35,295 bases of DNA from DATJPY01 sp035506135 (GTDB lineage Bacteria; Myxococcota_A; UBA9160; PR03). How positions within the stretch are numbered: the first letter of the stretch is position 1; each line of letters opens with the position of its first letter. The notes beneath the pieces were generated by a model. That model was not told the origin of the DNA, did no database searches, and worked only from the letters and a program-made list of their open reading frames with translations. The position numbers were made by a program, and so were the translations under genes. Below are positions 1-7,839 of this stretch, one piece after another. The stretch lies in NCBI GenBank assembly GCA_035506135.1, contig DATJPY010000017.1, positions 1-35,295 of the forward strand, given 5' to 3'.

Positions 1-261
1 GGCGGCCGAGGCCGGCGGAGAAGGCGTCCCCGCTCAACCCCGCGACGCGCTCGCGACGGCGAGCGCCCGGTCCTCGCGCTGCCCGCGCCCACGAGCTCAC
101 GGGGCGGCAGCCGCGACGCGCATCTCGGCCGCCGCGTTCGCGCCGCGGTGGCTCGAGGCAGCGCGCGCCGCATCGGCGAGGCGCGAACGCGCGCATCGGC
201 AACGACGCCGTCGCGTTGAACGGCTCTCCCGCTTCGGGTACCGTGCTCGCTCGCGATCGCG
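1..261. other. Upstream region with no recognisable gene
   Basis: No frame on either strand gives a recognisable protein. The frames that stay open have arginine- and alanine-rich translations typical of shadow frames in GC-rich DNA. The 3' end holds the promoter of the following operon. The window edge could cut the end of an unseen gene, but nothing here supports one. Confidence 0.5.
216..244 (+). promoter_or_regulatory. Sigma-70-type promoter of the HNH-ParA-rluD-pgeF operon
   Basis: A -35 box TTGAAC (216-221) and a -10 box TACCGT (239-244) are separated by exactly 17 bases. Transcription would start near 251, leaving a leader of only about 11 bases before the ATG at 262, and no clear Shine-Dalgarno is seen. 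The same -10 hexamer and spacing occur in front of prfA. Confidence 0.55.
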
Positions 262-855
262 ATGCTGAACTCGTCGGTCCTGGTGCTCAACCGCTCGTAT
301 CTGCCGATCCACGTAACGTCGGTGCGGCGAGCCTTTTCGCTGGTGTACCAGGGCGTGGCACGCGTCGTGAACAGCGACCACCGCACCTTCGACTTCGAGG
401 AGTGGACCACGGTGCGCGTCGTGAACGGGCACGATCACCTCGGGACCAGCCGCGGGCTTCTCGCAGTCCCGCGCGTCATCGTGCTGACCGTCTTCGATCG
501 CGTACCGCGCCGCCACATCCGCTTCAGCCGTTCCAACGTGCTGACCCGTGACGGCTTCACCTGCCAGTACTGCGGGGTGCGGCCACCTCGCTCGGATCTG
601 AACCTCGACCACGTCGTGCCGCGCTCGCACGGCGGGCGCAGCACCTGGGAGAACGTGGTCGCGAGCTGCCTCGACTGCAATCGGCGCAAGGGCGGGCGCA
701 CGCCGGAGCAGGCCGGCCTGCGGCTGCGCCGCCGCCCGGCCCGGCCGCGCTGGACCCCGCTGGCAAGCCTTCCCCTCGCCGGCGGCCGGCACGAAGACTG
801 GCACCCCTACCTGCGCGTGATCGACGGGGCCCTCTCCAGAGAACGAGCGAGCTGA
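262..855 (+). CDS. HNH endonuclease family protein
   Basis: A 197-residue protein of the stand-alone HNH family. The N-terminus (VLVLNRSYLPIHV, then RRAFSLVYQGVARVV) matches the conserved start of this family, which fixes the ATG at 262. The HNH nuclease core lies at about residues 98-145: a CQYC zinc knuckle, then LDHVVPRSHGG with the catalytic His, then a WENVV segment and a CLDCN second knuckle followed by KGG. The C-terminal 50 residues are arginine- and proline-rich and not conserved. Family members are common single genes in bacterial chromosomes. Their target is usually unknown, and a DNA repair or nicking role is only inferred. It is the first gene of an operon, with one base between its stop and the next ATG. 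Confidence 0.9.
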   Translation: MLNSSVLVLNRSYLPIHVTSVRRAFSLVYQGVARVVNSDHRTFDFEEWTTVRVVNGHDHLGTSRGLLAVPRVIVLTVFDRVPRRHIRFSRSNVLTRDGFTCQYCGVRPPRSDLNLDHVVPRSHGGRSTWENVVASCLDCNRRKGGRTPEQAGLRLRRRPARPRWTPLASLPLAGGRHEDWHPYLRVIDGALSRERAS

Positions 856-856
856 G

Positions 857-1939
857 ATGCGATCGGGCGGCCAGCGCGCGCACGCGGGCGGCGAAGCCCG
901 CACCGGCGCGCGCGCCGAGGACGCCGCGTCCCCGGTCGCCCGCTCGGGTCCCCGCATGATCGCGGTGGGAGGGGGCAAGGGCGGCGTCGGCAAGACGCTG
1001 CTCGTCGCCAACCTCGCCGCCGCCATCGCGCAGGCGGGCCATCGCGTGGTCGCCGTCGATACCGACCTCGAGGGCGCCAACCTGCACACCGTGCTCGGCG
1101 TGCAGGCGCCCCGCACCAGCCTCGCCGACTACGTCGCGCGCAGGGAGCTCGACCTGCAGCGGCTGCTGATCGACACACCCGTCCCCGGGCTGCGGCTCAT
1201 CGCCGGCACGCACAGCCACCTGGCCTCGCCGCAGCCGCGCCACTTCCGCCGCGTCGAGCTGCTCGGGAAGCTGCGCAGGCTGCCGGCCGACTATGTGCTC
1301 GTCGACCTCGGCGCCGGCACGCACCCCTCGGTGATGGACTACTTCTTGGTCGGCGACGACGGCGTGCTCGTGCTGACGCCGGAGCCGACCTCGGTCGAGA
1401 ACGCCTACTCGTTCCTGCGCGCCGCGTTCTACCGCCGGCTGCGGCTGGCGATGGCGACCGACTCGGCGCGCGAGCTGGTGAACCAGGCGATGGATCAGGG
1501 CAACGAGCGCGGCATCCGCACGCCGCTCGACCTGCTGCGCGCGGTGCGCTCGCTGGCACCGGACGAGGGCGAGCGCTTCGCCGCCGCGGTGCAGGGCTTC
1601 CGGCCGCGCCTGGTCGTGAACAGCGTGCGCTCGGCGGGGGACGTGCGGCTCGGCTTCGCTGTGCGCAGCGTGTGCCGCAAGTACTTCGGGCTCGACGCCG
1701 AGTACCTCGGCTACGTCAACCACGACGACGCGGTCGGGGCCGCGATCCGGGCGCGGCGTCCGGTCGTGCTCTCGCACCCGAACGCCGAGGCCGCCATCTA
1801 CCTGAACCGCATCGCGCGCAAGCTGCTGGAGTCGCGGGGGCCGGTCCGCGAGGCCGCAGCGCCCGCCCATCCGCGGGCCCGCGCGTCTCGTCCGGGTGTC
1901 GGGCACGGCCACTCCCTCGCGCCGCGGTCGCCGTCGTGA
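857..1939 (+). CDS. MinD/ParA-family P-loop ATPase
   Basis: A 360-residue deviant Walker A ATPase of the MinD/ParA/FlhG group. The motif GGGKGGVGKT lies at about residues 38-47. It is followed by VVAVDTDLEGANLH (switch region) and DYVLVDLGAGTHPSVMDYF (Walker B-like), then LTPEPTSVENAYSF. Such ATPases position or regulate cell-envelope and motility machines. The cargo cannot be told here because no flagellar or pilus genes are nearby. The first 33 residues are low-complexity and absent from typical homologues, so the internal ATG at 956 may be the true start. The C-terminal 30 residues are also disordered. The gene overlaps the following J-domain/HTH gene by four bases (GTGA), so the two are translationally coupled. 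The pairing of a ParA-like ATPase with a J/HTH protein recurs in related bacteria. Confidence 0.88.
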   Translation: MRSGGQRAHAGGEARTGARAEDAASPVARSGPRMIAVGGGKGGVGKTLLVANLAAAIAQAGHRVVAVDTDLEGANLHTVLGVQAPRTSLADYVARRELDLQRLLIDTPVPGLRLIAGTHSHLASPQPRHFRRVELLGKLRRLPADYVLVDLGAGTHPSVMDYFLVGDDGVLVLTPEPTSVENAYSFLRAAFYRRLRLAMATDSARELVNQAMDQGNERGIRTPLDLLRAVRSLAPDEGERFAAAVQGFRPRLVVNSVRSAGDVRLGFAVRSVCRKYFGLDAEYLGYVNHDDAVGAAIRARRPVVLSHPNAEAAIYLNRIARKLLESRGPVREAAAPAHPRARASRPGVGHGHSLAPRSPS

Positions 1940-2607
1940 AGGGCCTCGAGGAGCTCGACCACTACGAGGTGCTCGAGGTGCCGCGCGACGCGGGTCGCGA
2001 GGAGATCGAGCGCGCGTACCAGCTGGTGAGCGCCGCCTACGCGGGCGACTCGCTGGCGGCGTACTCCGTCTTCGAGGACGAAGAGGCGGATGCGCTCCGC
2101 GAGCGCATCGAGCGCGCCTACCGGGTGCTGTCGGACCCGGCGACGCGCAGCGCCTACGACGCGGCGGTCCTTCCGGAGGCGGACGCGGCGCCCGGTGTGC
2201 CCGAGGCGGACCCGTTCGAGCCTCAGGAGCACGCCGATGAAGACCGCGGCGTCCCGATCGTCGAGCCGCCGGCGAGCCGCCCCGTCGAGGCGCAGCTCGC
2301 CTTCGAGGAGCTCGAGGGCGACGACGAGGCGGCGTGGGACGGCGTGCGCCTGCGGCGCGCGCGGCTCCTGCGCGGGGTCGAGCTCGACGGGATGGCCGCC
2401 GTCACGAAGGTCAACCCGACCTACCTGCGCTTCCTCGAGGAGGACCGGTTCGACGACCTTCCCGCCGCCGTCTACGTGCGCGGCTTCGTCGTCGCGTACG
2501 CGCGCCACCTCGGTCTCGACGCCGCCCGCGTGTCGCACAGCTACACCACCCGGCTCGAGGAGCATCGCAACGCCAAGCCGCGCGGTCGTCAGCTCGGCCG
2601 GCGCTAA
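1936..2607 (+). CDS. Degenerate J-domain protein with RodZ-type HTH_25 domain
   Basis: A 223-residue protein starting at a GTG that overlaps the upstream stop. Residues about 5-75 form a J-domain-like fold: DHYEVLEVPRDAGREEIERAY, then RIERAYRVLSDPATRSAYD. The HPD tripeptide needed to stimulate DnaK is absent; the segment reads SAAYAGDSLAAY. An acidic linker follows. At about residues 135-215 comes an HTH_25 domain like that of RodZ: WDGVRLRRARLLRGVELDGMA, then VNPTYLRFLEEDRFDDLP, then YVRGFVVAYARHLGLD. There is no transmembrane segment after the HTH, unlike RodZ. The coupling to the ParA-like ATPase suggests the two act together, perhaps as a localisation or regulatory pair. This is inference. 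Confidence 0.82.
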   Translation: MKGLEELDHYEVLEVPRDAGREEIERAYQLVSAAYAGDSLAAYSVFEDEEADALRERIERAYRVLSDPATRSAYDAAVLPEADAAPGVPEADPFEPQEHADEDRGVPIVEPPASRPVEAQLAFEELEGDDEAAWDGVRLRRARLLRGVELDGMAAVTKVNPTYLRFLEEDRFDDLPAAVYVRGFVVAYARHLGLDAARVSHSYTTRLEEHRNAKPRGRQLGRR

Positions 2608-2612
2608 GCCGC

Positions 2613-3560
2613 ATGCTGCGCGTCGTCGTGGGCGACACCGAGGCGGGTCGGCGCCTCGACTCGGCGCTGTCGGTGCTGGCCGGCGTGCCGCGCTCGCAGG
2701 CGCGCCGCTGGATCGAGCAGGGCTGCGTGACGGTCGACGGCGCGCCGGGGCGCGCCGCGCAGCGCGTGCGCGCGGGAGAGGCAGTCGAGGCCGAGCCGCC
2801 CGAGCCGACCCCGCTCTCGCTCGAGCCCGAGCCGATCCCGCTCGCCGTGCTGATGGAGGACGCCGACCTGATCGTGGTCGACAAGCCGCCGGGCCTGGTG
2901 GTGCATCCGGCGCCGGGCCACCCGCGCGGCACGCTCGTGAACGCGCTCCTGCACCGCTGCCACGACCTGGCGGGGATCGGCGGCGTGCTGCGGCCGGGGA
3001 TCGTCCATCGCCTCGACCGCGGGACCTCCGGGGTGCTGGTCGCGGCCAAGAACGATCTCGCGCACCGGCACCTGGCCGAGCAGTTCCGCGCGCACACGAT
3101 CGAGCGGATCTACCTGGCGCTGGTGCGCGGCGTGCCGGGCGCGGACACCGGCGGCGCGGAGGGGGCCATCGGCCGCCATCCGCGCGACCGCAAGCGCATG
3201 GCGGTGCAGGCCCGCGGCGGGCGCGCGGCGGCCACCCGCTGGCGGGTGCTGCGGCGCTTCCCGGGGAGCGGGGCGAGCCTGCTCGAGGTGCGCCCCGAGA
3301 GCGGCCGCACCCACCAGATCCGCGTCCACCTCGCCGCGGCCGGCCTCCCGATCCTCGGCGATCCGGTCTACGGCCGCCGGCGGGCCGCTCCGGCGCGGGG
3401 TGTGCTCGCGGCGCTCGCCCTCGAGCGCCCGGCTCTACACGCATCGGTGTTGGGCTTTCGGCATCCGCGCAGCGGCGAGTGCCTGCGCTTCGAGGCCCCG
3501 CTTCCCGCCGATCTCGCGGCCGCGCTCGATCAGCTCGCGGCGCGCGAGGCCCCGACGTGA
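2613..3560 (+). CDS. rluD: Ribosomal large subunit pseudouridine synthase RluD family
   Basis: A 315-residue RluA/RluD-type pseudouridine synthase that converts uridines of 23S rRNA to pseudouridine (helix 69 sites for RluD). An S4 RNA-binding domain covers about residues 14-60 (RLDSALSVLAGVPRSQARRW, then GCVTVDG). The catalytic domain has the family motif HRLDRGTSGVLVAAK with the nucleophilic Asp, LVVDKPPGLVVHPAPGH before it, and the C-terminal GRTHQIRVHLAAAGLPILGDPVYG. Length is normal. The ATG lies five bases after the preceding stop, and the gene overlaps pgeF by four bases. Assignment to RluD rather than another RluA paralogue rests on the S4 domain and length. Confidence 0.93.
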   Translation: MLRVVVGDTEAGRRLDSALSVLAGVPRSQARRWIEQGCVTVDGAPGRAAQRVRAGEAVEAEPPEPTPLSLEPEPIPLAVLMEDADLIVVDKPPGLVVHPAPGHPRGTLVNALLHRCHDLAGIGGVLRPGIVHRLDRGTSGVLVAAKNDLAHRHLAEQFRAHTIERIYLALVRGVPGADTGGAEGAIGRHPRDRKRMAVQARGGRAAATRWRVLRRFPGSGASLLEVRPESGRTHQIRVHLAAAGLPILGDPVYGRRRAAPARGVLAALALERPALHASVLGFRHPRSGECLRFEAPLPADLAAALDQLAAREAPT

Positions 3561-4270
3561 GCTGGCTTCGCGATCCCTCCTTCGACCGCGCGGGCATCTC
3601 GCACGGCTTCGGCACGCGCGGGGCGCCGCCGCCCGCGGGCCTGCTGCGGCCGAGGCAGGTGCACGGGTCGCGCGTGATCCGACTCTCGAGCGTGTCGGTG
3701 GCGGATTGGCAGGGCGGTCTGCTGGGCGAGGCCGATGCGATCGTGTCCGCGGCGCCGGGCCTCCCGGTCGGCGTGGTCACCGCGGACTGCGTGCCGATCC
3801 TGGTGGGCACGCCGTCGGGTCGGGTGGCGGCAGTGCACGCGGGATGGCGCGGGCTCGCGGTGGGCGTGATCGCCGCGGCGATCGACGCGCTCGCCGAGAT
3901 CGCGCCGGACGCGGACGCGGCGTTCGCCGCGATCGGCCCGCACGTCGGGCCGGGCTGCTACGAGGTGGACGCCCCGGTGGTCGACGCGTTGGCTCCGCGC
4001 TTCGGCGACGCGCTCGCCGCCGCGCTCGGCGCGACGCGGCCCGGGCACTGGCAGCTTGACCTCGGCGCGCTCGCGCGCTGCGCGCTCGAGCGCGCCGGCA
4101 TCGCCGCATCGCGCATCCGCGCGCTGGACGGCGTTTGCACCGCCTGCGACCGCGAGCGCTTCCACAGCTTCCGGCGCGATGGTCCGAACGCGGGACGGCT
4201 GTTCCATTTCGCGGTCGCCCGCCCGCCCGTTGCACACCCGGGTCGCGCGCGCGCCGGCGCCCGCACTTGA
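3557..4270 (+). CDS. pgeF: PgeF/YfiH (LACC1) family multi-copper polyphenol oxidase/peptidoglycan editing factor
   Basis: A 237-residue member of the DUF152/YfiH family. Homologues remove mis-incorporated L-Ser from UDP-MurNAc or act as purine nucleoside phosphorylases. The zinc/active-site signature is complete: QVHGSRV, TADCVPILV and VHAGWRGLAVGVI, with the C-terminal motif CTACDRERFHSFRRDG. The start is the GTG at 3557, which overlaps the rluD stop (GTGA). It ends the operon. Its stop codon lies inside the -35 box of the rho promoter. A side-by-side rluD-pgeF arrangement is widespread in Proteobacteria, which supports both names. Confidence 0.92.
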   Translation: MSWLRDPSFDRAGISHGFGTRGAPPPAGLLRPRQVHGSRVIRLSSVSVADWQGGLLGEADAIVSAAPGLPVGVVTADCVPILVGTPSGRVAAVHAGWRGLAVGVIAAAIDALAEIAPDADAAFAAIGPHVGPGCYEVDAPVVDALAPRFGDALAAALGATRPGHWQLDLGALARCALERAGIAASRIRALDGVCTACDRERFHSFRRDGPNAGRLFHFAVARPPVAHPGRARAGART

Positions 4271-4295
4271 CACGCTTGCAGCTCCGCCATAGCCT
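4267..4295 (+). promoter_or_regulatory. Sigma-70-type promoter of rho
   Basis: A perfect TTGACA -35 box (4267-4272) overlaps the pgeF stop codon. It is followed after 17 bases by TAGCCT (4290-4295). Predicted transcription starts near 4302, giving a rho leader of about 370 bases. Confidence 0.6.
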
Positions 4296-4671
4296 CGACC
4301 GCGTTTCGTCCCTGTCGGCCCCCAGCGGCTTTCCCCGGCAGCGGACCCAAGCCAGACCCTCGGTCGGATGCGACCCCATCATGGGGCGGCTCCGGCGGGA
4401 CCAACCGGAACGAGTCGAGACCGCGAGAATTCGATCAACCTTCGCGGGCGTCGTTCCGAACGAGAAGACGAGAGCCGAGCCCTTCAGATCCCATGCGCGC
4501 TCCGGACGGTGACACCCACACTCGCCGGACGCCCTGCGCCCGAGCCGGATCCGCCGAGCGCGGACCGGCGGGCAGCCAGCCGGGAACCCCAAGCCGACCG
4601 AACCGATCCCCGACCGAAACCGATCCGAGCGCGCTTCGACCCGCTACGGCACGCACCTACGAGAGGCAGCA
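4271..4671 (+). other. Long untranslated leader of rho
   Basis: The 400 bases between pgeF and rho hold no recognisable gene. A short open frame (4493-4675) ends on the rho start codon, but its third-position base use is unlike coding sequence here and it lacks a Shine-Dalgarno. The second half is C-rich and poorly structured, with a tandem C/A-rich repeat at 4594-4626 and only a small hairpin (4374-4386). rho is known to be autoregulated through its leader in E. coli. The same role here is an inference from the length and composition. Confidence 0.5.
4594..4626 (+). repeat. Tandem C-rich 16/17-base repeat in the rho leader
   Basis: CCGACCGAACCGATCC (4594-4609) is followed immediately by the same sequence with one extra A (4610-4626). 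The repeats contain regularly spaced YC dinucleotides and few self-complementary stretches, which is the kind of RNA that Rho's primary site binds. Confidence 0.6.
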
Positions 4672-6126
4672 GTGAGCATCGACCGACCGAGCGATACGCA
4701 TCCGTCCAACATGTCCGGGAACCGGCCGCGCCGCGGGCGGCGGCGCTCGCGCGGCGGCGGGGGAGGCGGCAACGGCGTGGGGCGCCACAACCGCGGCTCG
4801 CCGCTCGACATCCTGGACGTGGCCGACGAGCTGACCGAGGAGGATCTGCTCGGGGACGGCGGAGAGGCCGGCGAGAGCCTCGACGTCGCCGACTTGAAGC
4901 GCCAGACGATGGAGGAGCTCACGGAGCTCGGCGAGTCGCTCTCGGTCGAGAACGCCTCGGGCCTGCGCAAGCAGGACCTGATCTTCGCGATCCTCAAGGC
5001 CAACACCGAGAACCACGGCAAGATCTACTCCGAGGGCCAGCTCGAGACGCTGCCCGACGGCTTCGGCTTCATGCGCTCGCCCGACGAGAGCTACCTCGCG
5101 GGGCCCGACGACATCTACGTCTCGCCGTCGCAGATCCGCCGCTTCGGCCTGCGCACCGGCGACACCATCCGCGGCCAGATCCGCCCGCCCAAGGACGGCG
5201 AGCGCTACTTCGCGCTGCTCAAGGTCGAGACGATCAACTTCGAGGCGCCCGAGCAGGCGCGACATCGCATCAACTTCGACAATCTGACGCCGCTCTACCC
5301 GCAGGAGAAGTTCAAGCTCGAATCGACATCGGGCGGCATCACGACGCGCATCATCGACCTGATCGCGCCGCTCGGGAAGGGACAGCGCGCGCTGATCACC
5401 TCGCCGCCCAAGGCGGGCAAGACGATGATCCTGAAGGACATCGCCAACGCCATCGCCGAGAACCACCCCGAGGCGTACCTGATCGTGCTGCTGATCGACG
5501 AGCGCCCCGAGGAGGTCACCGACATGCAGCGCAACGTGAAGGCGGAGGTGATCGCGTCGACCTTCGACGAGCCCGCCACGCGCCACGTGCAGGTGGCCGA
5601 CATGGTGATCGAGAAGGCGAAGCGCCTGGTCGAGCACAAGCGCGACGTGGTGATCCTGCTCGACTCGATCACCCGGCTCGCGCGCGCGCACAACACCGTC
5701 GTGCCGCACTCGGGCAAGATCCTCTCCGGCGGCGTCGACTCCAACGCGCTGCACAAGCCGAAGCGCTTCTTCGGAGCCGCGCGCAACGTCGAGGAGGGCG
5801 GCAGCCTCACCATCGTGGGCACCGCGCTGATCGAGACGGGCTCGCGGATGGACGAGGTGATCTTCGAGGAGTTCAAGGGCACCGGCAACAGCGAGCTGGT
5901 TCTCGACCGCAAGCTCGCCGATCGCCGCACCTATCCGGCCATCGACATCAACAAGTCGGCCACGCGGCGCGAGGAGCTCCTGCTCGACGACACCACGCTG
6001 AACCGCATGTACGTCCTGCGCAAGGTGCTCTCGCCGCTCAACCCCGTCGACTCGATGGAGTTCCTGCTCGACAAGGTCAAGGCGACCGACTCGAACGAAG
6101 AGTTCCTGAACTCAATGAACTCGTAG
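4672..6126 (+). CDS. rho: Transcription termination factor Rho
   Basis: A 484-residue hexameric RNA-dependent ATPase that terminates transcription. After an N-terminal extension rich in Arg and Gly (about residues 17-42, RRGRRRSRGGGGGG), the Rho N-terminal helical domain runs from about 68 to 110 (DLKRQTMEELTEL, KQDLIFAILKA). The cold-shock-like RNA-binding fold follows (EGQLETLPDGFGFMRSP). The ATPase domain has Walker A SPPKAGKT, Walker B VVILLDSITR and the R-loop region GGVDSNALHKPKRFFGAARN. The start is the GTG at 4672 with a GAGAGG Shine-Dalgarno; the ATG at 4711 is a weaker alternative. Single gene with its own promoter. The RG-rich insert occurs in several high-GC lineages and may add RNA affinity. 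Confidence 0.97.
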   Translation: MSIDRPSDTHPSNMSGNRPRRGRRRSRGGGGGGNGVGRHNRGSPLDILDVADELTEEDLLGDGGEAGESLDVADLKRQTMEELTELGESLSVENASGLRKQDLIFAILKANTENHGKIYSEGQLETLPDGFGFMRSPDESYLAGPDDIYVSPSQIRRFGLRTGDTIRGQIRPPKDGERYFALLKVETINFEAPEQARHRINFDNLTPLYPQEKFKLESTSGGITTRIIDLIAPLGKGQRALITSPPKAGKTMILKDIANAIAENHPEAYLIVLLIDERPEEVTDMQRNVKAEVIASTFDEPATRHVQVADMVIEKAKRLVEHKRDVVILLDSITRLARAHNTVVPHSGKILSGGVDSNALHKPKRFFGAARNVEEGGSLTIVGTALIETGSRMDEVIFEEFKGTGNSELVLDRKLADRRTYPAIDINKSATRREELLLDDTTLNRMYVLRKVLSPLNPVDSMEFLLDKVKATDSNEEFLNSMNS

Positions 6127-6138
6127 CCGCCGCGCCGG

Positions 6139-6157
6139 GAGCGCGAACAGCGCGCTC
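6139..6157. terminator. Hairpin between the convergent rho and sulfotransferase genes
   Basis: GAGCGCG (6139-6145), a five-base loop, then CGCGCTC (6151-6157) form a seven-base-pair stem directly between the two convergent stop codons. No T run follows on either strand, so it is at best a weak bidirectional terminator or an RNA 3'-end stabiliser. Confidence 0.4.
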
Positions 6158-7099
6158 TCAGATCGTTCGCGGATCCCGCCCTTCGCGGCCGCGCTCGAGC
6201 CAGCGCGCCAGGTCGGGGCTGCAGGTGCGACGCACCAGCGCGTCGTACTCCGCGAGCTCCGCGGGGCGCAGGACGTTGCGCCAGCGCTGGTTGGTACCCT
6301 TGTGCAGGAAGGTTTGCGCGCCTCCCTCGAAGATCAGCTCGAAGCCCTCGAGGAGCTTCGGCCCGTCGCGCCGCATCGCCTCGAAGGTCGCCGCCTCCAC
6401 CAGCTCGCCCCAGGTCGGCTCGTGTACTGGGATCTCGAGGAACGCCGCGATGCGCCGCATCTCGCCGTCGAGGTCCTGCTTGAGGTCGTTGTAGTGCACG
6501 AGCAGGATGTTCTCGACGCGGCGGAACTCCCAGAAGCTGCGGACCACGTCGATCATGAGCTCGGATCCGAGTGCGGGATCGGCGTCGCTCGCGTCTCCGA
6601 TCCAGCTCCGCCAGAACTCGTGGATGTCGTCGGGCGTGCGCGGGAACGGGCCGTGGCCGGGCGGCGCCGCGCGATCGAGCAGCTCATAGGCAGCCGGGGT
6701 GAAGCTCCGCATGTGGTTCCAGAACGACATGAAGGCGTCGCGTCCGTCGCGCGCCACCGTGATGTACCTGACCTCGGGGAAGTAGGGCAGCGCGTCGAGC
6801 GGGAGGTGGCTCTTCAGGAATCGTCGATGCGTCTGTCGCTCGATCACCGGGAAGCAATCGTCCACGAGCGCGAGGAAGGCCGAGTCGATCCAGGGCGAGG
6901 TGCGACCGAGCGGCTCCGCAGGTCCGGTGCCCTGGAAGACCAGCAGGCTCACGATCCGCTGCGTCCAGGTCGTGCCGGACTTGGGCGGTGTCGAGATCAC
7001 GATGTCGCCCGCGCGCGGCACGAAGCGGTCCCAGCGGCGGCTGTCCGTTACGTGGCTCCGGTAGCTCCGCGTCCGGTGCGGGAGCGGCTGGCCGGTCAT
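6158..7099 (-). CDS. PAPS-dependent sulfotransferase (Sulfotransfer_1 family)
   Basis: A 313-residue cytosolic-type sulfotransferase that moves a sulfuryl group from PAPS to a hydroxyl or amine acceptor. Visible motifs are the 5'-phosphosulfate loop PPKSGTTW (about residues 38-45), KSHLPLDALPYFPEV, and the 3'-phosphate-binding region ITVARDGRDAFMSFWNHM. The C-terminal KGTNQRWRN has Gln where the classical motif has Gly. The acceptor is unknown. The ATG overlaps the stop of the upstream PEP-CTERM gene by four bases (ATGA), so the two are translationally coupled. The genomic pairing suggests the acceptor could be a surface glycan or lipid, but nothing in the sequence shows this. Confidence 0.9.
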   Translation of the reverse strand: MTGQPLPHRTRSYRSHVTDSRRWDRFVPRAGDIVISTPPKSGTTWTQRIVSLLVFQGTGPAEPLGRTSPWIDSAFLALVDDCFPVIERQTHRRFLKSHLPLDALPYFPEVRYITVARDGRDAFMSFWNHMRSFTPAAYELLDRAAPPGHGPFPRTPDDIHEFWRSWIGDASDADPALGSELMIDVVRSFWEFRRVENILLVHYNDLKQDLDGEMRRIAAFLEIPVHEPTWGELVEAATFEAMRRDGPKLLEGFELIFEGGAQTFLHKGTNQRWRNVLRPAELAEYDALVRRTCSPDLARWLERGREGRDPRTI

Positions 7100-7839
7100 G
7101 GCTTCCTCCTTGCGGCGTACGAGCGCGAGGAGCGGCGGTGACGCCTCCGCGCCGAGAGCAGCCCGAGCGCGGCGAGAGTCGCAGGCGCCGGGGCACCGGG
7201 CTCCGGCACGTGCGCGATCTGCATCGTCACGTCGCCGGAGGCGGTGACGTGGCCCGAGCCACCGAGCGCGCCGCGGACGTGGGCCTGGATCGCGAGCTCG
7301 TAGACGTGCTCGGCGAGGAGCACGCCCGTCGCCGGGCCCGACTCGATCGGCGGCTCGAGATCGTTGGCGAGGAAGTGATAGGACAGGAGCGGCGCGGTCG
7401 TGTCGGTGAGATCGATCTCGAGCTGCGCGTTGTCGACCATCGGGACGATTCCGCTGGGCAGGTGGTGGTGCGTCAGCTCATAGGCGACCTGCGCGTGCGC
7501 GATGAAGGTCAGCGCGGCCGAGGCGCTGTCCTCGCCGGAGGCCTCGTGGGCGAAGTCCGGCGCGGCCTGGAGGTCGAAGTCGAGGGCGAGCGCCGTCTCG
7601 GAGAGATCGTAGGTCGTGTGCGAGTGGTTGCCCGGGATTCCGGCGTCCAGCAGGATCTCGTCCTGCACCGGCAGCGCAGAGACCGGGTCGGCCTGGCTCC
7701 CGTCGGCGGTGACGCCGGTCACCGTGCTGCCCGCGACGAGCTGGATCGGGAAGGTGTCGTTCGCCGGGGCCTCGCGGGTCCCGGCCCCGAGGCTCGCGCT
7801 CGCGATCGCCCACGCGACGATGCTCCGCCTGACGCGCAT
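7096..7839 (-). CDS. Secreted PEP-CTERM protein of unknown function
   Basis: A 247-residue protein with a signal peptide (MRVRRSIVAWAIASASLGAG, cleavage near TREAPA) and a C-terminal exosortase sorting tail: VPEPGAPAPATLAALGLLSARRRHRRSS. The mature part is rich in beta-strand and small polar residues, with the His-rich segments GNHSHTTYDLSE and ELTHHHLPSG. I recognise no domain. PEP-CTERM proteins are cut and attached at the cell surface by exosortase, whose gene is not in this window. The start at 7839 gives a good Shine-Dalgarno (GGAGGGGA). A TACACT box on this strand (7872-7877) could be its -10 element, but no convincing -35 is visible. It is the first gene of a two-gene operon with the sulfotransferase. 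Confidence 0.85.
   Translation of the reverse strand: MRVRRSIVAWAIASASLGAGTREAPANDTFPIQLVAGSTVTGVTADGSQADPVSALPVQDEILLDAGIPGNHSHTTYDLSETALALDFDLQAAPDFAHEASGEDSASAALTFIAHAQVAYELTHHHLPSGIVPMVDNAQLEIDLTDTTAPLLSYHFLANDLEPPIESGPATGVLLAEHVYELAIQAHVRGALGGSGHVTASGDVTMQIAHVPEPGAPAPATLAALGLLSARRRHRRSSRSYAARRKP

Noticed and set aside
97..1912. Long - strand open frames across the HNH and MinD genes
   Set aside because: They are shadows of the recognised genes, and no Shine-Dalgarno or domain supports them.
4493..4675. A 60-codon open frame ending on the rho start codon, considered as a leader peptide
   Set aside because: About a third of its third positions are A or T, unlike real genes here, and it has no Shine-Dalgarno. 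It may still be a chance overlap worth a look in relatives.
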